From Aporrectodea caliginosa (taxonomy: Eukaryota > Annelida > Clitellata > Crassiclitellata > Lumbricidae), in NCBI GenBank assembly GCA_020284085.1, contig JACEVL010000831.1, positions 1-64,000 on the forward strand: a DNA stretch of 64,000 nucleotides. The letters are read 5' to 3'. The notes beneath the pieces are model-generated. The model was not told where the DNA came from, did not search any database, and saw only the letters and a program-made list of their open reading frames with translations. The first letter of the stretch is position 1. Every line of letters starts with the position of its first letter. Position numbers and translations under genes: made by a program. Positions 36,101-49,434 of the stretch are shown here, in pieces.

Positions 36101-38271
36101 AACCATTTCAATAGATAACTGTGAGCATATAATATAAGAATTCTGATCTGACCATGATGTCCCTGTGAATGAATCCTCGACGGTGTCTGGCTGGCCTGAG
36201 GTGAGGATATTCCTCGGTGCTGGTCACCTTCACGTGCCAGACGGTCTTCCAGGCCTCGTAGAGCTCTTCGTGGACCGGGTAGACGCCCGAGTGATGGGGC
36301 GCAACAGCGTAGCTCTGGTTAACAGGTATGTCATACAGCTGCAAGCAACAATACAGAACTCTCTTGAAACTCCTCCACGCATACGACTCAAGAGGCGGCT
36401 GACTGTTAGACTCGGTCTACAGACACTGTAATCGTAATCGTAATAGAAAACTTACGGAGCACCGCTTTGGAAGAAACTAATTAAAAGCATTTTCTACATC
36501 AGCTATATAGATGTCAGTAACATTGTTGAAAAACGTACAAAAATTAAAACTAGTGCTGTTGAAAGCACTACTTTAAAATAGTAAGTTAGCAAGCAGTGCT
36601 AAGATAGCTACAAAAGTCAAGTGGTGGACTCCCTCTAGCACACAATGGTAATCATTAATGGGTAATCATCTTCAGTTACTCACACTTCGAGCCGCTTGTG
36701 TTTAATGCCATTTGAAATGCAGTAGCTGTTGCAAAACAAGCCATCACTCTAGAAGCATTGGGAATAAAGGAGTATTATAGAATCCCCACTACAATACAAT
36801 ACAATACAATACAACTGCATTTGATATTACCCTCCTTCAAACGTTCAAAAGTGCACACACAACCATACGACATATTGTTGATGGCACTGAGCAACTGTGA
36901 GTGAAGGAATTGCTCAAAGTCCCTACACAATAACGGTAACCTCTCAATGATGACTCAAACCCGTATTCTCTGTGTTACAGGCTGAGCACTCTAACCAATT
37001 GGCTACCATGCCTCCATAATGCTAACCCAATTATGGCTCTAGAGTCTAGACACAGAATAACAGTGTCAGAATCTCTGCAATCAGTTTTACAAAGTGTTTG
37101 TACCAAGCTGTTATTATTGCCAATTTAGTTTCTAACATGTGCAGAAATAGAATAAAAAGAACCATGGATGGGTAGCTCTTGGCATAATATAAATAACAAA
37201 ACAACAGATTTTTATATTACTGCTATAATCTATATCAGAGCTGAATCTATTAGATTTCTTAGGAATAGAATATCACAATAGGAATGACAGGAAATTTCCT
37301 GCATTAATGATTATTGCCAGTTCGTTTATTGGTTTACAACCGATAGCATTTTAACTACGGTCAAGTAGACAGAATCTCTCAGTTACCCACTCAAACTATT
37401 TAATTTTTAGGGCTTGAGTAGTTACTATTTAATGATGCTGTATCATAACAAAGTTGATTAGCATCACCCTCTTCCTTTATCAGGGCTTTGGACTGGCACT
37501 ACCAGAATATGGGAAGTGGTCCAGTTTATATATTGGGCTTCTTATTGTCATTTATCCCTGCTGTGCTTGGTCTGCAGTAACTATACACTCAGTTGGCAAA
37601 CAGAAAACAGGACATTGAAAATAAATTGTAACAAAATCCAAAGGAAAACCTAGATAGACATTGAAGGGAAATTGCTTCGACATATCATGCTCTGCTGTCA
37701 GAGCACGGAATCACGAACCTTGGCAAATCCCTGGTTTAGCCGCATGTCGTCGATCATTGAGCTGAGATTAGCGATCGTGTGCGCCTGCGTGTGACTCCAA
37801 CTGTGGCCGAACCACCAAAAGGCATGTCGATTGTCTATGAAACACAGACACACACCAATCGCCACATATACGTATTATTTATTTATTATTATTATTATTA
37901 CTATTACTATTATTATTATTATATAATATCATATATTATTATATATTAATTATAATAATATATATTATTATAATTATTATTATTACTATTACTATTATAT
38001 ACTATTAGTACTATTACTATTATATTACTATTATTATTATTATTATCATTATTACTATTACTATTATTATAATAATAATAATATTATATTATTATTATTA
38101 CTATTATAATTATTATTATTACTATTACTACTAGTACTATTACTACTATTACTATTACTATTATTATATTACTATTATTATATATTATTATATTATATAT
38201 TATTATATATTATAATATTATATTATTATATTATTATTACTATTATACTATTACTATACTATTACTATTAC

Positions 38272-38325
<54 letters not shown>

Positions 38326-41300
38326 CATAATACACCGCAGCTAGAATTTATATAGTGCCAACAGAAATCCCAAAAACTTTGCTGACCAAGGGTGCCTGAG
38401 ACTCTCCTACGGTAGTCATGGTGAAACAACTGATGCTGGAATGTTCTAGTGCAGGCTTAAGACTCACTTGTAGAGATTGGCCTGCATGTTATAGACAGCT
38501 GGTGACTATAGGTGCAAGTCACACACTAGAAATACCATAGATTGTAGTGAACTGTAAGATAAGTCGTGACTAACTGTGCTATACCTTCATTCACCTTATT
38601 ATGGGGTGGGAGGATAGTTAAATGGTAACACTCTGCTTGAAGAATGAATATATCTTGAAAGATGCGGTTCGATACCTGCAGCCCCCTCTAGGTCGAGACT
38701 CAGCCTGCCACTGCCTAGGGGCAGCTGTAAAATGAGTGTGTGCCTAACAGGCTGCCAAAATTTGTGTTCAATACCATCATGAAATTTGTAGGCCTATCAT
38801 GTTTCAATGTTAATTACTGTGGTTTGTCAGTGAGCTTGCCAATAAACACGAATATTATTATTATAATCATCGGTATTACAGAATCACTGTCCTGATGAGT
38901 GATGATATAAATGCTAATGTGCCAATGTAGAAATTCTCGGTGCAAATCGCTGAGTGCCATTATAAGAAAACTGGCAATTAGACAAGTGGTGCATTTGTTA
39001 ACAAGTCATTAATTACATTAGCTGCAGAGGAATGACATGTATAGGTTAATTAATTAATTAGCTTCCACCCAGCAGCAAAAGGTGCCATGATGTTTTGGCC
39101 TCTGTTAGAGAATGCATTAACCTCACTACCTAAATTATTGATATAGGATGTAATAAAAAAATTACTACCTCAACTTACCTAATTTAATCTATTATAATGA
39201 CTTAGGTGCCATCATACCCTATGTGGCATCTTATCCTATGTGGCATCTTACCCTATGTGGCATCATACCCTCTGTGACATCACACCCTATGTGGCATCAA
39301 CTGATGATTGCTTCAACTGAAGCCATAGTCGAAAATCAAAAATCGTAAACATTGATAAACCCAGCTGAAATCCAATCGGTTGGGTAACCCAAGGAAGGTC
39401 AGGCTATTGTGGGTTGAAAGTAGGTTGAAAGAGAAACCAATCACACCCCCAAATCCTCTAGGTTTGGTACTTATTTAATAGCATCCATTACTTGCTATGC
39501 TATGCTACCTCGGCAGCAGCAGCAACTAGCAGAACACAGATATCGTTTAACGACCTTTCTCCAGCTAACTGTTCATCCAGTCCATCATGAGAAATCCCAG
39601 GGAAATCTCCATCTGTTTTATGGGTCCATCCCCTCCCTAGATGCTCCACCGTATGCACAAAGTATAAACTAACCCTAAGCTGACCCCATGCTGACCCCAA
39701 GGCCACACACTACTATGGCTGACATGTAAGCAAACAGAAGCTGTTTCTTCTGGTGTTCCTCACCAGATCCCCCCCCACCCCCACCGTCCCCATTTGGCAA
39801 CAGCTCAGATGCCTCCTTACTCGTCCATATTGCTTCTGAAAGGTAATGTCTAGTGGTCACAGACACCACTGAGACTCGAATGGCCAAAGAAAAACATATC
39901 TCAAACAGTCAAATTGACTGTGGCATAAAGACAGTCATTCAGTGCTGAATTTCTTATGGCAGGAAAAAGTCCCTGACAAATGCTGTGTTTTATTATGCCT
40001 CTAAGTCGGTTTTCTATTAATTACAGCTTATGCTTAGTTTTATTACAGTTTAATGCATGTCTTGTCAAATGCAATGTCTCAGTCTCACACTATGTTTTTT
40101 TAAATTTTATGTCCTGGCGTGGTCTTGTCGCATAAAGCATCCAGTGACTGATGTGCCTTTAGTTTATTCTGATGGGTGAACTCATCACATTAGTGCCTCC
40201 TGTTACCAGATATTACCGTCAAGAGAGCATGGATAGTTAACGCTCTCTCATCTGACTCCATTCACAAACTACAGCCAACCACCACCACCACCATCAATGG
40301 GTATATACGTGACAAGGACCGGTAAGAATAATACCAATAATAATAACAGCACTAATAATGGCCCTAATAATAGCCCTGTTTGTTATTGTTTTTGTCCGTC
40401 AGTGCTGTGGCCATGGTCCAAGACTGGATGTGTGAACTGACGTTGACAATCTGTTGTTGCAACATGTAACCCACGGGGAGTGGCTGTCCTTTGGTCTTAT
40501 TTCCTGCTGTGTTTACAACTGTGTTCTCTGATGATTTCATAACGGTAACTAAGCATGTAATAAATCAGTTTTTACATAAACTGACTTTGTTGAACAATCT
40601 TCCATTGTATTTACGTACAGCCCTATGCAGCAAACATTCTCAAACTGTCTTAAAAAGCATTTGTTTTCAAACAGATACTACATATGAAGTACACTGCTGT
40701 ATTCGGCCCTATGCAGCAAACATAAATCAATCAAACTAAGTCTTATTTAAAGCATTTGTTTAGATCGAAACAGATAGCCATGTGTGCAGTACATTTTGTG
40801 AGGTGAGTGCTTCAAGATTATGAAGATGTCTGAAAAGCAGCCTCAAAGGTCAATGATTGGCAATAAAGTAGCCTCTTCGTGATACTTTAATTTTAGATGC
40901 AATGGAATTAACAGTGAGTGCGTTTTCAGCACCGTTGCCTCTGCTTCCCATAGCAGTAAAATGGCAGGCTCCTAACTGAACAAGACTTGGACTTTCAGTA
41001 AGAAACGCCAGCATGTCACAAGAATTTGTTCAATGTAGGCTTACTGTACAAAGCCACAGAGAAATTTTTGCCAAAAAGCTGACAAGTGATTTATTGGCAT
41101 TTTTAAAACGAAGCGATGTCACTGTATACCGTACGCAGATTGATAACATTTACGTAATGGCGAATTTTTTTGTTATGAAAGTTTGCCTACTTTTATGCCA
41201 GTAGCGCAAACAGTCAATAGAAGTCTAAAGGTTCATTCACTGCACTTAAACGTCCCTTATATTTTGACCACTATCTAGATATAATTGGGTCTACAAAATA

Positions 41301-42219
41301 ACTGCACAAAATCTGATTTATAACTGCACAAATTTCCTTCCCAACTACTTACGTTGTGTCCCGATGCACGTTAGAATAAGCCGTGACCTCAGGTAAAAAC
41401 CATAACAACACAACCCGCAATAATCTAGCCTAACCTTAATACTTCCATTTCCAGGTCACAACACTCCAAACGAGACTCACAATCTGGTTAAATTCTAAAG
41501 GTCAATTCGACAAGACAGCAATACGTGAGATACCATCATCAATAAAATGAGACAATAAGAGGATACAACAATATAAACAATTTTCTCTTACTTATCGCAT
41601 TTTGACGAGGCTTCTCTAACAGATCATGATTTTTAAGAGTTTACTTGACCCAGCCATGCACCACTTGATGTTATATGCATTGAGATAAAAAGCACAACAG
41701 GAGACATTAAGATAAGATTAGATATAAAAATTTCAATAATTAATAATAGCAAAGAAACTTATGACAAAGAATAGAATTGTTGTGGTGGGAAGATGATTAT
41801 TACCATTACTATTGTTTATTTCTTAATTATGATTTTGATGAGGATGATGATGAAGATCCTACCGATGAGTGCATCATCTCCTTCGTTTTCCTCTTCCGTT
41901 CCATGACGAAAGTACTTTCCGGAGAATCCAAGGTTGAATTTGAAGTCTTTGACAATCTGTCGCATCCTTGTCTGCGCAGCTATCATTGCCTGTAACAGAA
42001 CAATCATCACAAGAAATTTACTCAAATAATAACAGCCTGAGAGGTAAGACGCTCTACAAACACCCAGATTCACCAGAAACTAATCAACAGTTAACTGTCT
42101 TTGGGATCCATCTCAAGAACGGTGTTATAAAGACTGTGTAGTAATTAGGTCATTGTCCACAGCTTAACTTAATTTGGGGTCTATAACTCTATATGTACAT
42201 ATATGCATACAAGTGTGTA

Positions 42220-42277
<58 letters not shown>

Positions 42278-45200
42278 AAAATATTCAGTATAATCTTGTT
42301 GAAATAGTTCATGGCCATTATACATGAATGTGTTAAGAAATAGTTCTATGTCCATTACCATGCTCTATGAATGCATCCTATGATGAAGCATGTTATAAAT
42401 ATATATATAGGTTTGCTATATATATAAATATAATATAATGGTGGCTCCGTAGGACCATTATCAACTCTGTTCTCAGTGGCTCCTAGGTAATGAATGCTTA
42501 GAGTTCCAGGCATTCCTAAGCCCTAACAGCAAACAATATAACTTCTTACAATTAGGTTGTGTAAATAGAGGTGAATAAACTGGTGTCAGCTGCAAATGAC
42601 CTGTCCTATTTTATGCCGAAAAGTGGGTCAGATGATTGAGACCTAAAGACAGAGTACAATATACCACAACAACAACAACAAGCATAAGATCGAAACCCAA
42701 ACTTGACGTAATCAGAATTGCTTAAGACTGCATGGGCTTATCACCAAATCGATATTGGAATCATTAAACCTTTGAAACTACCATAATGATTATATGCTTA
42801 GCACATTCATTGCTAGGACTGGTATCGGCTAGATCAGTTAGTGACTGCAATTTGCTTGTACATAAATCAGTCAAGGGTGTGTGCTAATCTGATTAGCTGC
42901 TGGACTGTCAGTTGTATGGTAAGAGGTTTAAATCCTGCCAAGACAGAAGGTAAAGTTGGCTCACGATTTTGGCTCTACTTAAGCCCCATAACCTAGTCAG
43001 CTATAATAAGTACACTGACTGTAAACTGTCAATGGGAATATCCGACAGAGAAGGAGGTGGCTGGCCACTCCCCTCATAGGCTGAGGCCAAGAAAATTAAG
43101 TTGTCAACAATTCATACCCATGGCTGCATCTTGAGGGCTAGCATAAGCAACTGCTTTTCTTCTTCTTCTTTTAAATTACAAATTATGCAATAATTGTTAC
43201 AAGTCTGTGTTTTAATTAAGTAAACCACTTGACTTTGCCAGAAAGTGGCTACTTACAGTTCCTTTCTCCCTTATTAGATGTGAACACTTACTGCTACTGT
43301 GTATACATACATACATACATACATACATACATACATGCATCATCGTCATCATCATCATCATCAGCTCCTGACGCCAGCCATTTGGCGGCGATGGGTACGA
43401 ATAAACTATCTCCATTGTCTTCGGTCATTTGTCAAGTCCATTGCTCCCCTTAGTGTTAGTTCAAGTGATGTTATGTCCTCATTCTTTTGCATACACACAC
43501 ATAATCATAATATGTACATAATTATGTATGCCTGCACTTACTTATTAACTTAATTACTTAGCACATGAAGTTCTTTCACAGTTATTATTGTGAGTACTAT
43601 GATGTGTGTACAACCAAAATGTGGTTAGCAATTGGTTTATTAAAGGATATTCTTACTTTACTTACTTACTTAACTTTCAATTCCGATGTTTGACTGCACT
43701 GCCTAACCGGCGCTGGGGCACTTCCTCTGGAATAGTCTCTTCCAATTATCCACTGTCTCATCTCGTCTACAATTACTGTTTGTCTTCTTGTCTTTCCCTT
43801 TGTCCTGATGGAGCCCGCTGACTACTACCCTTCGGAGCAACAACAACGAGGACTAAGACCGGTCCAAACGAACCAGAGTGCAACGCAATACACTGAGCAC
43901 ACTACTCGCGAGTTCAAATTAGCTGAGATCGATGGAAGAACGAACAAAGGATGGACAGCAGATGTTGTAGAAACATCGGAAACTAGAGCAGGAGAATCGA
44001 ATGCTAAATGCACTAAGCGGTATTTACACAGGAACATGCAAATTACGTGAACGAGGAGTATGCTCGGAAGAAGTCTTCTTGTGGTTCTCTGCCTCCTACA
44101 CAGGGTTCAGATGTCCAACGTCGCCATTCCTCTGGCTGTTGGGCCTCTGTGTTGTGCTTTCCATATCCATCTGTCATCATTCAATCCTGCATCATCTGTC
44201 TTGGTCTTCCTCTTGTTCGCCTCCCCTCCATTTTTTTAAGAAGTAGTACAACCAAAATGATTCTACTAACAATCAAGTAGAAAATTTAGTGCATGGGTTT
44301 CTGAACTTGTGCAGACCGATACATTGGATGAATTTATATTGTTGACAACTTTTGCAAATCCATAAAACTGCCAGGTGATGGCTGCAATGCCACATAGATT
44401 AGAGGGAACATTGAAAAAATTCAGTATGCATACTCTGAAGAAGTACTACGGCTAAGAAAGATAACCGCAGTATGCTATAAGGAGTACACTGAGAATGAGG
44501 AAGAAATTCACATGACTGAATATATACCAGGAATAAGTATGTCAAGAAAACACCTGGTGAGAAATGTACCCCATTATGGTGAGTGTGCTGAGAATAAATA
44601 TATAAAGAATAAGTATGCCGACATTAACACACAATGAATGAGTATGGACAAAGGGTGTAAGCTGAGAACGTGCCACAAATGGCAATGATTCTTAAACCAG
44701 TTTCATTTGAAAATATTTCTTCCAGAATATCCATATGTTTGCAAAGAAGACAGATCCACAAATGCAATCGAGAAATCTGACACGACGGTTCTGTCTACAG
44801 AATTTTCTGGAGCCTCAGTTTTGTATGTTTTGCCTAATCAAAGGCACACAATGCATATAGTAAAGCAAATATGGAAACGGAACTAACTCAGAACGCTTTC
44901 TCCATCATTCCATTTGCCTTTTTTTATTCAGCGTCTGCCAGAAAACATTAACCAAGAAGCTTGCACCTCAAAGTCCAACGCACAGGCTTCATTCATGGCT
45001 AATACTTTGTGACTGGGACCATAGAAAAGCAATTTCACAACAGTCCTAAGTTACCGTACCTAATCTACCCACTTCTCTTGTGACCCGCACTTACGGTAAT
45101 TGCTTTCGAAAACTTAATTAAATCTTGAAATAGAACAAAGAGGAAACAATTATTCTGTGCATAAACACAAGACATATGTGTCTTGCACAGAGATATTTCT

Positions 45201-48200
45201 AATAAAAATGCTACCCAGCCAACTGTCTCCTTTAAATTTTCTAACACGTTGCAAAGCTGTTTCTACAGTTGGCCAGCTGCCAAGCAGAGTAGGAGCAAAC
45301 ATGGAACCACACGAAAAACAACTGCTACTTTTTTCCAGCAAACATTCGTATCTTCATAAATGCAATTTAACCAACAGTTTATTGGTTCAACTGAACCTTC
45401 CACAAGTCAAGTAGTTCCACATTCACAATTCAGAATGAATGTTAAATAATGGGCAGAATAGGGAGACCTGAAGGGACCTAAGTCACACTAATCAGGGCCC
45501 CTAGTTACCAACAGAATAAGATGCTGGCGAGGATACATGTATGTACAATATTTGATTTTTTTAAATATTCATTTATCAATTCAAACTGACAAGTATGTGC
45601 ACAGTAAGATTACACGATATAGTAGTAACAGATAATAACAAGTTTAACAGGAGTCGAATTAAACTGTATGGCAGCCTGCAAGGCGCCCATCTGTCCTACT
45701 GCTCATTTTACAGTCACCCTCTAGAGAGTTGAAGGCTGACTGAACCTCATGGGACTAGCAGGTATCGAACCAGCGTCCTTCTGATCTTCATGCCAGCGAG
45801 TTACCATTCAACCATCTCCCCACCCCATATATGCTAATGGTAGACAGTTCATCAGCAATTTATTGACCAAGAGTCAGCAAATTATAACAACAAATCCCTG
45901 ACTAAGCCAATCATAAAGACATGGTTTGAGCTGTATACTGTACAGTCAACGAACCCAATCAGCTATGGAGCGCTACTGAATGGCCATGGCTGTGAGCGGC
46001 ACTATATAAATTACTAATTACATTACATTAAGGAAATCATGCTCAACAATTACAATTATTTACTGTTGCTCTTACAACGTAAAAGTAATATTTTGGGTGG
46101 GAATACACACAGATCATTTCATTGGAGTCATAGCGCAAAAAGTCTCTGTGCCTCAAATTACAATTCCAGAGGACCATTTTAAACCAGAATGCAAATATAA
46201 TTGAAGTCAAGTAGACAGTGATTCTGCCAACTAAGAATATATAGAGAGAGATAGCCTTCAAAACATTGAAACCGCTCGTACAGAAACACAAGCATGGAAA
46301 CTGTCAATAAAAGAAATGCAAGCTGGCAAAGTACGGAATTGTCTACATGGAAACAACCTGGAAGAAACTGCATCCATGGAAAGGTACATCTGGAAAAGAT
46401 GGAAACTGACCACATGGTACATGTCAAAAGCAGGCTGGAAAAACAAAAAAGGCAAGCTGGGGAAACAGGAAACTGTCTCGAGATCAAAACATCCTGAAGA
46501 AAAAAACATGCCTATCCATTTAATTATGTACGTACGTATGTATAAATGTATGTACATGCATATGCATGCATGCAAGTATGTACATTGTAAATGCACGCAT
46601 GCATGCATTTCTGCATATATACATATATATCTGTGGGGTGTGCATACATGTATGCATGTACTAGGGAACAACCGGGTAGACATTTTCTACCGGGTACGAG
46701 TATTTGGATGTACTATTTGCCGGATCCGGGTACGAACCGAGTACCGTTTTTTACAATACGAAGGGCTAGAACAATGACAACCAATCTCAGTGCTAAATAG
46801 CGATTTTCGGTTAAATACTTAAATTGTTGCAGAAATTTAGTTCAGTTGTATAATTTATTTGTAAATTGTAACTATAATCTTGAGATTGATCGAACCAAAA
46901 TTGTAGGTATTTGCGTGGGTATTATTTGCCGAGGTCAAGTTCCGAAAACGATATCCGCCGTACATAATGGTGTGGGGTGTGCATACATGTATGCATGTAC
47001 GTATATATCAAGACAATAATGACAGCACATTTTTTTAAATACCACACAAAAACCAACCAACAACTGATGCACTGTTAAGTACAGGCACTAGAAAGGTTCT
47101 TTACATAAAATTCGAATCTGAAATTTGTCTACAATAAGAAGCAACGACAAAGACCTTGCAGAGAACGGATTCTCTAAACACCGACATATATTGATCACAG
47201 CTTAACGGGTGAAAGCAATGAAAGGCAATCAGGACGACACTAAACAGGGAAGCCTCCTCAACTTCTCTCCAAGACAGATTCCTCTTCCTGACACAAACAA
47301 GGCGCAACATCAAGAGGGTATACATCTGCCTAATCCATAAATCCGGCGGCGGCGGCGCAGGCCAGACAACCGCTTAGCGCAACAGCAGTCTTCGAGAGAG
47401 ACAGAGAGACGCGATGCCAGCCGGCGCACGCACAGATAGAAAAATCAACAGCATCCTCGCATCCAAATTTCCAATTCAAGTAGTAAGGATGATAACAGTT
47501 CGGAGGGAGCCCGGCTCTACGGTAACCATAGGAACGCAGCTTGCGAGATTACGGTTCCTCGCGGAAAGCCATAACTCAGGATCCGTCAGATGATCGGACC
47601 GAGTGACTAATGATAATTGAAAAAAACTGAATGTGGTCGCAATTAGATCTATGGCTCGTAAGGAAGCGTCGTCCGGTCCAATTACCGTAACTCCAATTAC
47701 CGTAACTCGCGTCAATCTGAGACGGCGGCTACACTATCGCTGCGCTTCAGTCGACGAGGTTCCTGAATGCAGATCTCGTAACACCCTCTCGCCCGATTTC
47801 AATTAAGATTCCCGATCGGTGAAAAACGTGGAGGAAGAAATTCTGTTTGACGTGGGATCGCGGTTGCAAGGCTTCGTGGAACAATTGCCATTGTGAAGAT
47901 GACTTGCAAGCGCGATGAAAGTGCTAATTGCCGCTAAGTAAAATTTTCAGCAATTTGTCAAAGCGCTGTTGGACGCTGTGCAAATTAACAGCCGATCAAT
48001 CATTCTGTATGATGCATCTGAAGGCTATGTACATCTTATGCCATGCTGTCATGTCATGCTGTGTTACATGGTGCGTGCTGTGTTATTCGAAGACTTCACA
48101 CTGTGTCAGACTGACTGAAGCCAGGTTATTTGATGACCAGCAGTGGTGTAGACCAGCTTCGGTGTTTCTCAGGCAATGTACAGCTCCACACTGATTAAGC

Positions 48201-49399
48201 AATTCCTAACACGTGCAGTCAGTGGTTGTCCACTTATTGGGCGGCAGTTGTCATTTGTTTGCACTTCAATCACAAGATCTTAGAATTCCATTAACCCAGC
48301 CACCAGTAGTGTTGTTTTAGTTTTGCCTCGAGTTTTAATTTTAGTTATTATTAGTTTCACATGCGAGGTGTTTTAGTTATTATTATTTTTTGTTATTTCG
48401 CTGAAATTGGCAATTGTTTTCCCGCATACAGCTTTCACAGCAACAACAATGCACTTGCTACAATCTGTTTCTAATCAATACTTATAATAGTCCCATACTC
48501 CATTAGTTTTAGGTCTACCAATTAAATTTAGTTCCTACATTGTAAAAAATTCAAAACATCAGAAGATTACCGAATGAACTGCTGATTATAAACCACGTAT
48601 ATCCAAATACATTGAATATCTTAAGATGCTACGTTTTCGTTGTGTGTTTTCATTTTCATTATGTGCTTTCGCTATTATTAGTTTTGACTGATTCAGTTTC
48701 AGTTTTTATTTGTCATCGTTTTTCCTTTAGTTTACGTTTTAGTTTTAGTTAACCATAACCTTTTGTTTTCGTTAACGAAGGTTTTCATTTTAGTTTTCAT
48801 TAACTAAAACACTAGCCACCAGTGAACAGTAATGTCCTAGAGAATAACGCTTGCACGCAATCCAAAGCATACGTCGCTTATTCTCACATCCTCACAGCCA
48901 TCAACTTCTCACTGGCAAATTAATTATTATCCAAACACAATTCTCATCAACAGCTAAACACAGCAGATAACATTTCCATGGGATGAACTGGTATCACACC
49001 AAAAAAGCAAAATTCACTCTGCGACAGGAAACAGAGACAGTTGGAAAATCTCCGGCGAACTGCGTCATCATCAAAATTCTGTCATATGTTGTTTAGATTG
49101 TATTTTCCCTATATACTACCTTTCTAAAACCATTGTTTTGAAATGACAACAGATGTGTTGGTAAAAACTCTTCTGGTCAGATGGAAAGAATGCCAACTGA
49201 CCAGATACCAAACAAGGCAGCATTCATCCATGCTTCCATGCCTTCATTCATTCATTCATTCATTCATTTAATTCTTCATTCAGAGCATTTTATAATGCCT
49301 CTTCCAGATATCTATTAAAGAAAGGGCCCATAGCTAGTACAGAGAACAATACACCATGGCAATTATACACATGCATATTTGTGTGTATGTGTGTGTGAT

Positions 49400-49434
<35 letters not shown>

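Noticed and set aside
46316..46777. 153-codon plus-strand open frame in NDST intron 1
   Set aside because: Runs through low-complexity ATGCATGTATG sequence and the 30-bp repeat; no domain.
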